Positions 25,841-35,251 of a stretch of 44,776 nucleotides of DNA are shown here, one piece after another; positions within the stretch are counted from its first letter, which is position 1, and the number at the start of each line of letters is the position of its first letter. The notes under the pieces were generated by a model. The model searched no databases and was not told the DNA's origin. It saw nothing but the letters and a program-made list of their open reading frames with translations. Both the position numbers and the translations under genes were made by a program. Origin of the DNA: an uncultured archaeon (GTDB lineage Archaea; Halobacteriota; Methanosarcinia; Methanosarcinales; Methanoperedenaceae); contig CABMCA010000067.1 of NCBI GenBank assembly GCA_902384525.1, positions 1-44,776 on the forward strand. Reading direction: 5' to 3'.

Positions 25841-25925
25841 TTTACTCCAATTAATACGTCAGATAAATATATTTCATTTCACACAAAGACTAAATATTTC
25901 TTGCTCTATTAAACCTCTGGATCGT

Positions 25926-26891
25926 ATGAATTTCTATCATATTCTTGAAATAAGTCTGGTATTCCTGTTTCCTTTCTTCATCATATTAATTACCACACCC
26001 TATCTCATACGAAAACTAACTAAAAGAGGCCTGGTCGTAAAGGACTACTATAAGAAGAACAACCGGATGGTTCCGACAGGCGGCGGAATTGCAATTATGC
26101 TTGCTGTCCTTTTCTCGATGTCCATCAATTCAATTTTCTATAATTTTGATGCTGTAAATTATGTATTATTAAATGTAATACTTCTATTTGGCCTGTTTGG
26201 TATCCTCGATGACATGATCGATATTGGAAGACCCGCCAAACTTGTTCTTATGTATTATTGTTCATATCCTTTGATGCATTATGCGACACATTCCCTTATT
26301 GTAGTCCCATTTATTGGAAATGTGGAGTTCGGGATCTTCTATAGCCAGCTGATAGTCCCAACTTTTGTCCTTGTGACAGCAAACCTTGTGAATATGCACT
26401 CAGGGTTCAATGGTATGTCATCTGGACTTTCAGTCATCATTCTTGTTTCCCTGATAACAAAATCCATTATAAATGGGCAATTTGATAATATAGTTTCAAT
26501 TTTTTCAATAATCGCACTGACAGGTGCAACATTCGGGTTCTTTCTGTTTGAACGGTACCCATCACGGATATTCTGGGGAAATGTGGGCTCACTCACAGTC
26601 GGATCTGCAATTGGCGTTCTGATAGTCATGCAAGGCTTTATTGTCAGCGGTTTTATCATGCTCTTGCCTCATACAATTAATTTTGTGATGTATGTATACT
26701 GGCGTGCCAGGAAGTATCCGCAGGTCAAGTTCGGGAAGGTCAGAGAGGATGGCACACTTGAAGTGCCTAATAACCTGACATTAAAATGGGTACTACCATA
26801 CTATAAAAAGGTGAACGAAAAGCAGGCTACTTACGCCATGTATGCAGTCACAGCGATTTTTTGCATTATCGGGATTATAATCCCTGGATAG
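25926..26891 (+). CDS. GlcNAc-1-phosphate transferase (MraY/WecA/AglH-like)
   Basis: 321 residues, about ten membrane helices. VPTGGGIAIMLAVL, GILDDMID (DD at 95-96), NLVNMHSGFNGMSSG and WGNVGSLTVGSAIG are the conserved cytoplasmic loops of polyprenyl-phosphate HexNAc-1-phosphate transferases. It would load the first sugar onto dolichyl phosphate. Archaeal relatives start N-glycan or surface glycan synthesis. It is followed six bases later by the acyltransferase gene, so the three sugar genes to 28643 look like one operon. Confidence 0.88.
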   Translation: MNFYHILEISLVFLFPFFIILITTPYLIRKLTKRGLVVKDYYKKNNRMVPTGGGIAIMLAVLFSMSINSIFYNFDAVNYVLLNVILLFGLFGILDDMIDIGRPAKLVLMYYCSYPLMHYATHSLIVVPFIGNVEFGIFYSQLIVPTFVLVTANLVNMHSGFNGMSSGLSVIILVSLITKSIINGQFDNIVSIFSIIALTGATFGFFLFERYPSRIFWGNVGSLTVGSAIGVLIVMQGFIVSGFIMLLPHTINFVMYVYWRARKYPQVKFGKVREDGTLEVPNNLTLKWVLPYYKKVNEKQATYAMYAVTAIFCIIGIIIPG

Positions 26892-26897
26892 TAATCT

Positions 26898-27551
26898 ATG
26901 ATAAGATCTGAAAATGTTAAAATATACGGAAAAAGTTCCATCGGAAAGAACGCGATAATTGGCGATGGTGTCATTATTGGACACCCCACAGCGAATCTCC
27001 TGAAAATTGCCGCATCTTCAGGGTCAGACATCAAGAACATGGATTTCAAAGGCGCTCATATCGGGGATAATTCTGTGATAAGGTCAAATTCGACAATTTA
27101 TTCTGATGTTGATATCGGGAATAACTTCCGGACAGGGCACAATGTCATGGTACGTGAAGAAACACGTATCGGTAACGACGTGCTCATTGGTACAAATACT
27201 ATTCTTGATGGACGCACAATTATTGGAAATAATGTCAGTATCCAGGGAAATGTATATATTCCCCTGAATGTTGTTATTGAAGACCATGTTTTCATTGGAC
27301 CTTGCGCTGTGCTTTCAAATGATAAATATCCAATAAGGACTAAATCCGGCCTGAAAGGTCCGATACTTCGAAAAGGCGCTTCCCTTGGTGCAAATTCTAC
27401 GATTTTACCAGGCATTGAAATAGGCACAGGTGCAATGGTCGCAGCAGGCGCGCTTGTCACAAAGGATGTGCCTCCATGGAAATTGGCGATAGGTTTTCCA
27501 GCCAGATTTAAAGAACTACCAGAAGAATTAAAAATCTTAAATAATATTTAG
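26898..27551 (+). CDS. Hexapeptide-repeat acyltransferase
   Basis: 217 residues with a left-handed beta-helix: successive [LIV]-G-x4 units from [15 protein letters not shown] to [20 protein letters not shown], the classic end of sugar acetyltransferases. It probably N-acetylates an amino sugar made by the aminotransferase that follows (spacing six bases), as in the WbpD/WbpE pairs for diacetamido sugars. The partner nucleotide-sugar dehydrogenase is not in this window. Confidence 0.9.
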   Translation: MIRSENVKIYGKSSIGKNAIIGDGVIIGHPTANLLKIAASSGSDIKNMDFKGAHIGDNSVIRSNSTIYSDVDIGNNFRTGHNVMVREETRIGNDVLIGTNTILDGRTIIGNNVSIQGNVYIPLNVVIEDHVFIGPCAVLSNDKYPIRTKSGLKGPILRKGASLGANSTILPGIEIGTGAMVAAGALVTKDVPPWKLAIGFPARFKELPEELKILNNI

Positions 27552-27557
27552 GTATAT

Positions 27558-28643
27558 ATGATTCCCATAGCAAAGCCCATAATTGGTGAGGAAGAAATAA
27601 ATGCAGTTGTTGAGGTAATGAGATCAGGTGTAATTGCAGAAGGCCAGAAAGTTAAGGACTTTGAAGCAAATTTTGCTGATTATGTCGGGACTTCCTATGC
27701 GGTTGCAGTGAATTCCGGGACTGCTGCACTGCACGCTGCACTATTGGCTCACGGAATCGGAAATGGGGACGAAGTCATAACCTCTCCTTTTACTTTCGCA
27801 GCTACATCAAATTCAGTTTTATTTACAGGCGCAAAACCCATTTTTGCAGATATAAAAGAAGACACTTTTAATATTGACCCTGAGAGGATCATAGAGAAAA
27901 TAACTCCCAGGACAAAAGCCATTATTCCAGTTCATCTGTATGGGCAATCAGCAGATATGAAAAGCATAATGGAAATTGCACAGGATAATAATCTCGTAAT
28001 TATAGAGGATGCCTGCCAGGCACACGGCGCAACCTTTGAAGGGAAAAAAGCAGGTTCGTTTGGCACAGGTACTTTTAGCTTTTATCCCACAAAGAATATG
28101 ACCACGGGTGAAGGCGGGATAATTACAACGAACAATAAAACCGTAGCAGAAAAAGCGAAAATGATACGGTCGCACGGTTCAAGACAGCGATATTACCATG
28201 AAATGTTAGGATATAATCTTCGCATGACAGATATTGCAGCAGCTATTGGTTTAGTCCAGTTAAAGAAAGTTGATGGGTTCAATGATTTCAGGATAAGGAA
28301 TGCACAGTATTTATCAAAATCATTGAATAATATTAACGGAATAATCCTTCCCTATGTTGATAGGCGCTGCAAACATGTATTTCACCAATTTACTGTAAGA
28401 ATAAGAAATGGAATTACAAGGGATGAAATTGTATCGTTATTGAACAAGAAGGGAATTGGAACAGGAATATATTACCCATTGCCCATTCATAAACAACCGT
28501 TTTATAAAGACCTGGGATACAGCGATTCTCTTCCGGTCTCGGAAAAAGCATCCGAAGAGGTCATTTCTTTGCCTGTTCATCCATCCATCACAAGGACTGA
28601 CCTGGATACTATTTCACAAACATTACGAGAATTATTAAGTTAA
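27558..28643 (+). CDS. DegT/DnrJ/EryC1 sugar aminotransferase
   Basis: 361 residues of the PLP-dependent DegT family: [23 protein letters not shown] (D151, Q154) and the Schiff-base lysine K179 in [13 protein letters not shown]. It transfers an amino group from glutamate to a keto nucleotide sugar. With the acyltransferase directly upstream it likely makes an acetamido sugar for the dolichol-linked or surface glycan. Confidence 0.93.
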   Translation: MIPIAKPIIGEEEINAVVEVMRSGVIAEGQKVKDFEANFADYVGTSYAVAVNSGTAALHAALLAHGIGNGDEVITSPFTFAATSNSVLFTGAKPIFADIKEDTFNIDPERIIEKITPRTKAIIPVHLYGQSADMKSIMEIAQDNNLVIIEDACQAHGATFEGKKAGSFGTGTFSFYPTKNMTTGEGGIITTNNKTVAEKAKMIRSHGSRQRYYHEMLGYNLRMTDIAAAIGLVQLKKVDGFNDFRIRNAQYLSKSLNNINGIILPYVDRRCKHVFHQFTVRIRNGITRDEIVSLLNKKGIGTGIYYPLPIHKQPFYKDLGYSDSLPVSEKASEEVISLPVHPSITRTDLDTISQTLRELLS

Positions 28644-28668
28644 CTGATAATATTTCATGATCGTTATG

Positions 28669-28848
28669 CTAAACTGAACTTACCGCGCCTTCCTCAAATT
28701 GAGATGAGGTGTGAATATATGTTTTGATGTTATTAAAATGCATGTTTGAAAAACGATACCCATAATCATCTTCATATTGGTCGGCCCAGCTTTTATCAAG
28801 TGCGTCCCAGTCGATATTTGGATGTACGTTATGTTTCTCCTTTCGCAT
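28669..28848 (-). CDS. Small hypothetical protein
   Basis: About 59 residues from the ATG at 28848 (MRKEKHNVHPNIDWDALDKS), acidic and Trp/Tyr-rich; an upstream in-frame ATG/GTG at 28863-28866 is also possible. An AT-rich GATTATAT element lies about 26 bases before the 28848 start, which fits a leaderless message. No family recognised, and it could be a chance ORF. Confidence 0.4.
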   Translation of the reverse strand: MRKEKHNVHPNIDWDALDKSWADQYEDDYGYRFSNMHFNNIKTYIHTSSQFEEGAVSSV

Positions 28849-28975
28849 TATGAGTATCACCATCACAGGATATAATCTTAAAGTTATTTAAACTTTACTC
28901 ATTAGGACGATCATTATTATCATAGATATTTTAAGATTCATATGGATATGAACTCTACAGGTTACAGATACAATC

Positions 28976-28992
28976 ATATATTTAAATATCTA
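28976..28992 (+). promoter_or_regulatory. TATA-like element upstream of gene at 29003
   Basis: catatatttaaatatct lies about 20 bases before the ATG at 29003 in the 136-base divergent gap. No Shine-Dalgarno sequence is present, so the message is probably leaderless. Confidence 0.35.
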
Positions 28993-29002
28993 TCAATAGA
29001 TT

Positions 29003-29524
29003 ATGACGGTCCAGATTGATGACCAGGGATGGGGAACACCCATAGGAGGTGTGGGGATCATCGTTGTCAGGAAAGAGACGTCTGAGATCTATTACGATAT
29101 TATCCCAATAGAATATTTCAACCTGGAAATGTTCAAGAAGAAAACATATCTTACAGGAGCAAAAAATATTGTCGAAGAAGGCATCAAAAAATTGAATGTC
29201 AGCAAGGATGAGGAAATTGAGATATGCTCAGGCTGTATTCATGATAAAACAGCACAATGGTTAAAAAATGAGGAATATAAATTCACGGTCAGGAAAATTG
29301 ACGGTATTGCCCAGCAAAAAGGAGAAGAGATGTTTATTGAATATCTTCGAGGGCTTGGTGTTCCTGATCCGCCCCCCATTGTTGAGGAAACAGTGGACGA
29401 ATATAAAGCGCAGTTCTTCTATCTTATGGATTGGGTAAGAGAAGATCCGATCGGAAGAGTTCATCTTTGTAAGACCGGATGGCCATATTTCAAGAAAAAA
29501 GGAAAGTTATGCCTGGAAAAATAA
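29003..29524 (+). CDS. Conserved-looking archaeal protein of unknown function
   Basis: 173 residues, soluble, with no signal peptide. The N-terminal half (DDQGWGTPIGGVGIIVVRKE, then YYDIIPIEYF) reads like the beta-hairpin start of an RNase H-like fold, and the middle has ICSGCIHDKTAQWL. This fold suggestion is speculative. It overlaps the DUF84 NTPase by 16 bases, implying co-expression and possibly a role near nucleotide housekeeping. Confidence 0.7.
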   Translation: MTVQIDDQGWGTPIGGVGIIVVRKETSEIYYDIIPIEYFNLEMFKKKTYLTGAKNIVEEGIKKLNVSKDEEIEICSGCIHDKTAQWLKNEEYKFTVRKIDGIAQQKGEEMFIEYLRGLGVPDPPPIVEETVDEYKAQFFYLMDWVREDPIGRVHLCKTGWPYFKKKGKLCLEK

Positions 29525-30042
29525 TTATTGTTGCGTCTTTGAACAAGAATAAAATAAAAGCAGTCAATGAGGTCTTCTATTCGTATCAGGTAACAGGCGT
29601 GACATGCAAGTCCGGGGTCAGCGAGCAGCCCACGAGCCTTGATGAGATTATCAAAGGCGCAATTACGAGGGCAAGATCGGTTTTCAGGGATTGTGAGTAT
29701 TCGGTAGGGATCGAGGACGGTATATCCCGCGTGCCTGAAACCATAAGCGGTTATATGAACTTCTGCTGCTGTGCCATCTTTGACGGCACGCGGATATATC
29801 TTGGTCTTGGACCTGCTTTTGAATATCCTGCAGAATGCACACAGCGCGTCGCAGATGAAGGAATTACCATCTCAGAGGCATTTATTCCTTTAACCGACAA
29901 ACCGGATATCGGGTACGAAGAAGGTATTATCGGATGGCTGACACATGGGAAAATAAGCAGGACAGAGTATACAAAACATGCTGTAGAAATGGCAAAGGTA
30001 CAGATCGATAATAAAAGTCTCTATTCACCTTGTTCATATTGA
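29509..30042 (+). CDS. Inosine/xanthosine triphosphatase (DUF84/YjjX family)
   Basis: About 177 residues. VASLNKNKIKAVNEVF at the start, EQPTSLDEIIKGAITRA, VGIEDGI and IIGWLTHGKISRTEYTKHAV match the non-canonical purine NTP phosphatase family. It removes ITP/XTP from the nucleotide pool. The ATG at 29509 is chosen because GGAAAG precedes it. It ends five bases from the convergent ribonucleotide reductase gene. Confidence 0.9.
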   Translation: MPGKIIIVASLNKNKIKAVNEVFYSYQVTGVTCKSGVSEQPTSLDEIIKGAITRARSVFRDCEYSVGIEDGISRVPETISGYMNFCCCAIFDGTRIYLGLGPAFEYPAECTQRVADEGITISEAFIPLTDKPDIGYEEGIIGWLTHGKISRTEYTKHAVEMAKVQIDNKSLYSPCSY

Positions 30043-30047
30043 TTGAA

Positions 30048-32099
30048 TCACACCGGGCAGACCTGTGCTGCGCAACCTCCTGAATATTCAGAATCCACAG
30101 ACACATATTTATCCATAGAATCTCCCAGGTACAAAACCTGCCTGGATTTACTTCCATACCTGTATACGGTGATCCCCTTGCATTTTAATTCATAAGCGAG
30201 CATGAACGCCGTCTCAACTTCCTTGATATCCACATCATTCGGGAAATTTATGGTTTTTGAGACCGCATTATCACTATATTTCTGGAATGCAGCCTGCATT
30301 TTCACATGCCACCGGGGGGCTATATCGAAAGCGGTCACAAAAACCCTTTTCACTTCATCAGGTATCTCTTTTATTCCTGCAAGTGTGCCGGTCTTTGCGA
30401 TTTTCATCATCAATTCTTCACTATAAAATCCCCTTTCTTTCGCTACGGCTTCAAAATAAGGATTTACTTCAATGAGTTTTGTGCCCTCAAGTACATTCCT
30501 GACAAAAGAAACAGCAAACAGAGGCTCGATACCGCTTGAACATCCACCTATAATGCTTATTGTACCTGTGGGCGCGACTGTTGTTACTGTAGAGTTGCGT
30601 ATTGGTTTTTCATATATACTGCCCGGGAAATTTGGAAATGCGCCTCGAACTTGCGCTAATTTTTCAGATGATATATGTGATTTTTCCTCAATGAAACCCA
30701 TTACTTCTTCTGCTGTTTTCAAGGCTTCATCGGAGTCATAAGAAATCCCCAGTTGAACCAGCATATCGGCAAAACCCATTACCCCAAGGCCGATTTTCCT
30801 GTTCGCCTTTGTGATTTCCTCGATCTGGAAAAGCGGATATTTATTGATATCAATTATGTTATCAAGGAACCTGACCCCGATATTTACGGTTTTTTCCAGC
30901 TTTTCCCAATCTATAGAACCATTTTTCACAATTTTAGCAAGGTTTATCGAACCCAGGTTGCAGGATTCAAAAGGCAGCAAAGGAAGTTCACCGCATGGGT
31001 TCGTACTTTCAATCTCCCCTATGTGGGGCGTGGGATTGTGCCTGTTGATCTCATCTATGAATATAATTCCCGGATCCCCTGTTCTCCATGCCATCGTTAT
31101 TATGAGGTTCCAGATATCACGCGCTTTAACTTTCTTCATGACTTTCCGGTTTCGGGGATTGATTAATTCATAATCGCTATCCTCCCTGACCGCATTCATG
31201 AATTTGTCATCAACAGCTACTGATATATTGAAATTTGTAAGGAAGCCTTCCTTTGTTTTTGCAGTGATAAATTCAATAATATCCGGATGATCTGCCCTCA
31301 GTATTCCCATATTTGCGCCGCGTCTTTTGCCTCCCTGTTTGATTATGTCAGTTGTGGTATCAAATACCCGCATGAATGAAACAGGGCCTGAGGCCACTCC
31401 TTGTGTGGATTTTACAATATCTCCTTTTGGTCTTATGCGCGAAAATGAAAATCCTGTGCCTCCGCCTGATTGCTGGATCAGCGCCATACTTTTCACCGCA
31501 TCAAAAATGCTCGTCAGTGAGTCATCTACCGGAATCACAAAACACGCAGAAAGTTGCCCTATGTCAGTGCCTGCGTTCATAAGAGTGGGTGTGTTCGGAA
31601 GAAATTCAAGGTTCACAAGTATGTTAAGAAATTCTTCCTCCGATTCAGGGTCAAGAGCCACAGCCTTTGCAATTCGCTCAAAGAGCTGCAAAGGAGTCTC
31701 TATAACTTCCCCTTTATCATTTTTTAACAGGTAGCGCCGCTCAAGGACATGCACAGCATTTACACTCATTTTCAGTTCATCCCGCACACCAAAGAATTCT
31801 TTGGCTTTCCTGATCTGGGCTCGCTTTTCCCTGTATAATATGTATGCTTTTGCGATGCCAGTATACCCCTTTTTAATTAAGACTTCCTCGACAGCGTCTT
31901 GCACATCTTCTACACCGGGTATTCCAGTGATTCTTTTATCAAGAAGTTCCACAACCTGGCCTGCAAGGTCTTCTGCTCTTTCATCATCCTGGCTTTTTGT
32001 TGCTATAAATGCCTTAAAAATAGCTTTAGCTATCTTTGCTCTGTCAAAATCTACTATTCTTCCATCTCTTTTCCGGATCTTCTGCGGCAGAAAAATCAC
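30048..32099 (-). CDS. nrdJ: Adenosylcobalamin-dependent (class II) ribonucleotide reductase
   Basis: 683 residues. An ATP-cone occupies about 5-92 (KIRKRDGRIVDFDRAKIAKA). The catalytic barrel carries C186 (LSACFV), then NPCGE at 367-371 with C369 and E371, and C380 in ESCNLGSINLAK, the usual active-site residues. The C-terminal redox pair is C676-X4-C681 in GGCAAQVCPV, shorter than the zinc-binding tail of many class II enzymes. It makes deoxynucleotides for DNA synthesis without oxygen. The start is a GTG at 32099, with no good alternative; a TATA-like tract near 32115-32128 suggests a leaderless mRNA. Confidence 0.93.
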   Translation of the reverse strand: MIFLPQKIRKRDGRIVDFDRAKIAKAIFKAFIATKSQDDERAEDLAGQVVELLDKRITGIPGVEDVQDAVEEVLIKKGYTGIAKAYILYREKRAQIRKAKEFFGVRDELKMSVNAVHVLERRYLLKNDKGEVIETPLQLFERIAKAVALDPESEEEFLNILVNLEFLPNTPTLMNAGTDIGQLSACFVIPVDDSLTSIFDAVKSMALIQQSGGGTGFSFSRIRPKGDIVKSTQGVASGPVSFMRVFDTTTDIIKQGGKRRGANMGILRADHPDIIEFITAKTKEGFLTNFNISVAVDDKFMNAVREDSDYELINPRNRKVMKKVKARDIWNLIITMAWRTGDPGIIFIDEINRHNPTPHIGEIESTNPCGELPLLPFESCNLGSINLAKIVKNGSIDWEKLEKTVNIGVRFLDNIIDINKYPLFQIEEITKANRKIGLGVMGFADMLVQLGISYDSDEALKTAEEVMGFIEEKSHISSEKLAQVRGAFPNFPGSIYEKPIRNSTVTTVAPTGTISIIGGCSSGIEPLFAVSFVRNVLEGTKLIEVNPYFEAVAKERGFYSEELMMKIAKTGTLAGIKEIPDEVKRVFVTAFDIAPRWHVKMQAAFQKYSDNAVSKTINFPNDVDIKEVETAFMLAYELKCKGITVYRYGSKSRQVLYLGDSMDKYVSVDSEYSGGCAAQVCPV

Positions 32100-32209
32100 C
32101 CCATTTAATAAGACTTAATAAACTTCAGATCAACACAGGATATATGAGTTAATTATGAATTAAGCTTTTCATAGAAACCTATTTACTTAATGAAATTAGC
32201 ATCTGGTGC

Positions 32210-32731
32210 GTGCAATCAATAACACTTTTGATCCTTGGATGCCTGATCGGTTCGTTGATAAAACTTGCTGATGACATTTCAGATAAAAACCTGGGATTAA
32301 ATCGTCTTTTTGCCATACCTCCTGGAATTATATATGGATCATTGATGGGATACCTGATGATTGTTGATATTGATGCATCCCTCATTTTTGGAGGCATAAT
32401 CCTTGGATGTCTTGTATCAGGAAAAATAAACAGCACAGGCCATTATTTCGGTCTTGCTGCAATACTTGCAATAGTCTTTTTAAACAGCGTAAGACTCTCG
32501 CCACTTGTATTTATGATCATGGCCTTTGCAGTCTTAGATGAAATGGGAGAGAAAATTCATATTCCAAGCCTGGACATTTTTTTCAAATACAGGTTGTTCC
32601 TGAAAATAGGGGTGTTCCTGCTTTTCATTTTGGATTTGACCGGATTTAATGGATTACTTCTTCTTTTTGCATTTGACTTTGCATATATTTTAACGGGACG
32701 ACTTGATTCGAGGCTTGTTCATGAAATATGA
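32210..32731 (+). CDS. Archaeal multi-pass membrane protein of unknown function
   Basis: 173 residues with about five membrane helices and a conserved-looking N-terminal LIGSLIKLADDISDKNLGLN. The start is a GTG at 32210. It overlaps the geranylgeranyl reductase gene by 11 bases and is divergent from nrdJ. The KLADD and DEMGEKIH acidic segments may bind metal. The context implies envelope or lipid function, but none is established. Confidence 0.75.
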   Translation: MQSITLLILGCLIGSLIKLADDISDKNLGLNRLFAIPPGIIYGSLMGYLMIVDIDASLIFGGIILGCLVSGKINSTGHYFGLAAILAIVFLNSVRLSPLVFMIMAFAVLDEMGEKIHIPSLDIFFKYRLFLKIGVFLLFILDLTGFNGLLLLFAFDFAYILTGRLDSRLVHEI

Positions 32732-33731
32732 TGTGGTTATAATAGGTGCAGGTCCGGCAGGCTCAATTGCGGCTGAAAAACTATCCTCATCGGGCCATAA
32801 AACGCTGATAATTGACCCATGTAATAAGAAAAAGATATGTGCTGGCGTACTAACTGCCCAATATGCAAGAAAGTATGAAATAAATGAAAATTATGTTGAG
32901 CGGGAAATAAAGGGAGTCAAGTTATCTTTCAAAGGGATAAAGGGGAAAATCTCTTACAGGAACACTGTTGAATATTCCATAAATCGCGATTCTTTTGATG
33001 CATTCAATCTTGCCCGTGCGGTAAATAATGGAAGTGAATTGAAAAAAAATCTTGTATTATCGATCAATGAAAAGGACTCATGTGTAAAAGTACATACAGA
33101 AAAGGACATTGTTCTTGCTGATTATGTTATCATTGCTGCAGGAGTATCGGAACTGAGCCAGCTTTACGGAGGAACAAAGCAATATGCATATTGTACACAG
33201 CAGGTAAAATACCGGGAACCAGGTGATTTTTTCGAAATGGATCTTTTTCCGGGCGGATATTCATGGATCGTGCCAAAAAAGGATAATGTCGTTTCAGGAA
33301 CATCCTCAGATAAAGGCTATCCTGATATTCCCGGAGAAAGAGGGCTTATTCCGATAAACGGGCCTGTTAAGAGGACATTTTCCAACCGGACACTTCTTGC
33401 GGGTGATGCTGCAGGCTTCGTATCACCTTTTGATGGGGAAGGAATATATTATGCGCGGCGCTCAGGAGAAATAGCTGCAGAAATCCTGTCTCGTGCCATT
33501 TCAGGAAATAATTCATTATCAGAATATGAAAATATCTGGAAAAGTGAATTTGATTTCCTGTCAATGGCAAAAATTTCAAGATTATTATCCAACAATACAA
33601 TCCTGGAAGCATTTGTAAGGGAAATCAGGGATAATGAGAGATTTAATAAGGTTGTAGAGGATATTCTGACAAAAGAAATTGATAAAAACAAAACCAGATA
33701 TATATTTTCATTGATCCGGAAATTGATATGA
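32721..33731 (+). CDS. Geranylgeranyl reductase family flavoprotein
   Basis: About 336 residues with an FAD-binding GxGxxG at 9-14 (IIGAGPAGS), YSINRDSFDAFNLA, MDLFPGGYSWIVPKK and LLAGDAAGFVSPFDGEGIYY, all typical of the archaeal geranylgeranyl reductase family. Members saturate the isoprenoid chains of archaeal membrane lipids or dolichol. The ATG at 32721 is chosen over 32703. It precedes the archaeosortase A and archaetidylserine genes. Confidence 0.88.
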   Translation: MKYDVVIIGAGPAGSIAAEKLSSSGHKTLIIDPCNKKKICAGVLTAQYARKYEINENYVEREIKGVKLSFKGIKGKISYRNTVEYSINRDSFDAFNLARAVNNGSELKKNLVLSINEKDSCVKVHTEKDIVLADYVIIAAGVSELSQLYGGTKQYAYCTQQVKYREPGDFFEMDLFPGGYSWIVPKKDNVVSGTSSDKGYPDIPGERGLIPINGPVKRTFSNRTLLAGDAAGFVSPFDGEGIYYARRSGEIAAEILSRAISGNNSLSEYENIWKSEFDFLSMAKISRLLSNNTILEAFVREIRDNERFNKVVEDILTKEIDKNKTRYIFSLIRKLI

Positions 33732-33777
33732 TCTCAATGAAATATATATTAACTGGCAGTATGAACAGGTTGAGAAC

Positions 33778-34593
33778 ATGATAGAATATATCATCTGGCT
33801 GGCACTTGGATTGCTTGTTATAGCTTCGCTTATCCCGGTTCATAATAAGATCAAACTTCCTCTTGCAGGAGTAAGCTGGCTGTTTTTTTCAATACACTGG
33901 ATGCTCCAGTGGCGGCATTATTATGAATTGGAAGATTATGTCAATGTATTCCTTACGATCTTTGCAGCAGTTTTTAGCATTTTCATAGGTTACCTCATGA
34001 TAAAGAAAGACAAGAGATTGTTTGGGAAAATCAATGGGATAGACACCCTGACCTCTATTTCAATGATGACCACAGCAGCTGCAATTAGTGGTCTTTCTTA
34101 TTTTCTCTTCTCCGAGATCCCTTCAATGAATTCATGGATAATCACGACAGTGGCTGACCAGACCGTATGGATCGGATCGTTCCTTGGAATAACGATAACA
34201 AGGCTTGATTGGAACCTGATAGCAGTGAACGGCTACAAAGTGGAAATAATCCTTGCATGTACGGCTATTGAAAGTATAGCATTATTTATTGGGATAATAG
34301 CAAGTGTCAATGCGCCGATAAAAAGGCTGGCCTCGGCTTTTATTATCTCTGTTCCGGTAATATATGGTTTAAATCTTATAAGAAATGTTTTTGTAGTTGA
34401 TGCTTACGGGATGATGTGGTTTGGCGACCCGGATATGAGTTTTTATATCGCACATACCGTGATAGCAAAAATAGGTTCACTGATAGCATTATTCCTGATA
34501 GCTTACGCTGTCCTTAAAATCCTTCCGGAGATAATCGATATGATCGATGGTGTCCTGAACCTTGTGGGAGGAATTTTTAAGAATGATGGCTAA
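33778..34593 (+). CDS. artA: Archaeosortase A (PGF-CTERM sorting transpeptidase)
   Basis: 271 residues, about eight membrane helices, with the archaeosortase triad: Cys161 in EIILACTAIESIALFIG, Arg202 in LNLIRNVFV and His226 in YIAHTVIAKIGS. The TAIES context is the ArtA type, which processes PGF-CTERM surface proteins such as S-layer glycoproteins. In haloarchaea ArtA substrates become lipid-anchored with the help of the PssA/PssD enzymes, and both follow directly here. It overlaps the decarboxylase gene. Confidence 0.88.
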   Translation: MIEYIIWLALGLLVIASLIPVHNKIKLPLAGVSWLFFSIHWMLQWRHYYELEDYVNVFLTIFAAVFSIFIGYLMIKKDKRLFGKINGIDTLTSISMMTTAAAISGLSYFLFSEIPSMNSWIITTVADQTVWIGSFLGITITRLDWNLIAVNGYKVEIILACTAIESIALFIGIIASVNAPIKRLASAFIISVPVIYGLNLIRNVFVVDAYGMMWFGDPDMSFYIAHTVIAKIGSLIALFLIAYAVLKILPEIIDMIDGVLNLVGGIFKNDG

Positions 34594-35227
34594 AGGTTCT
34601 TTTCCATGGATTTCAGGAATTTTTCTTTTTACTATCGCTTCATGGATCGCTTTTAATAAAGTATCTGACTCGTTTGAGCTATCATTGATCTTATTTTTGT
34701 TATTTGTTATCGGGTTTATCCTATCAATTTTTTTCATTATATTCTTTCGGGACCCGCAGAGAACACCACCCGGGGATGAAGACGATGCAGTGTCGCCTGC
34801 TGACGGAAAAGTGATATCTATCCAGAACAGGACGGTCTGTATTTTTATGAATATCCATGATGTCCATGTGAACCGTGCACCACTTTCGGGTATGGTCACT
34901 CATATCGATTATAAGCCAGGAGGTTATATTCCGGCATTTAACAAGGATTCTGATGTAAATGAAAGGAACCATGTTGTTTTTAATACGGCAGCAGGGACTC
35001 TTGAATTAACACAGATCGCAGGTGTCCTGACGCGAAGGATAGTTTCATACATAAGCGAAGGAACTAATATTAAAAGGGGAGAGCGTATAGGAATGATACG
35101 TTTTGGTTCCCGTGTGGATGTCACGATACCGGAAGGATATGTTTTTACGGTAAACCTGAATGATAAAGTAAAAGCTGCCGAGACTATAATTGCCAGAAAA
35201 AAAGATAAAGTTCAACAAAAGTCATGA
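34583..35227 (+). CDS. Archaetidylserine decarboxylase
   Basis: About 214 residues. Two N-terminal helices are followed by FFRDPQRTPP, SPADGKV (71-77), FMNIHDVHVNRAP, and GMIRFGSRVDV with the pyruvoyl-forming FGSR (174-177; Ser176). The proenzyme self-cleaves there to make alpha and beta chains. It turns archaetidylserine into archaetidylethanolamine. GGAGG lies 11 bases before the ATG at 34583, inside the artA end. The next gene makes its substrate. Confidence 0.92.
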   Translation: MMAKGSFPWISGIFLFTIASWIAFNKVSDSFELSLILFLLFVIGFILSIFFIIFFRDPQRTPPGDEDDAVSPADGKVISIQNRTVCIFMNIHDVHVNRAPLSGMVTHIDYKPGGYIPAFNKDSDVNERNHVVFNTAAGTLELTQIAGVLTRRIVSYISEGTNIKRGERIGMIRFGSRVDVTIPEGYVFTVNLNDKVKAAETIIARKKDKVQQKS

Positions 35228-35251
35228 GATGAAGAAAATAAGGAAAAATCT

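Noticed and set aside
28690-28710. Short hairpin cctca...tgagg as a terminator
   Set aside because: Only a five-base stem and it lies within the small minus-strand ORF; archaeal termination does not need such hairpins.
30753-31173. Overlapping plus-strand ORFs inside nrdJ
   Set aside because: Antisense to the ribonucleotide reductase active-site region, which is clearly coding.
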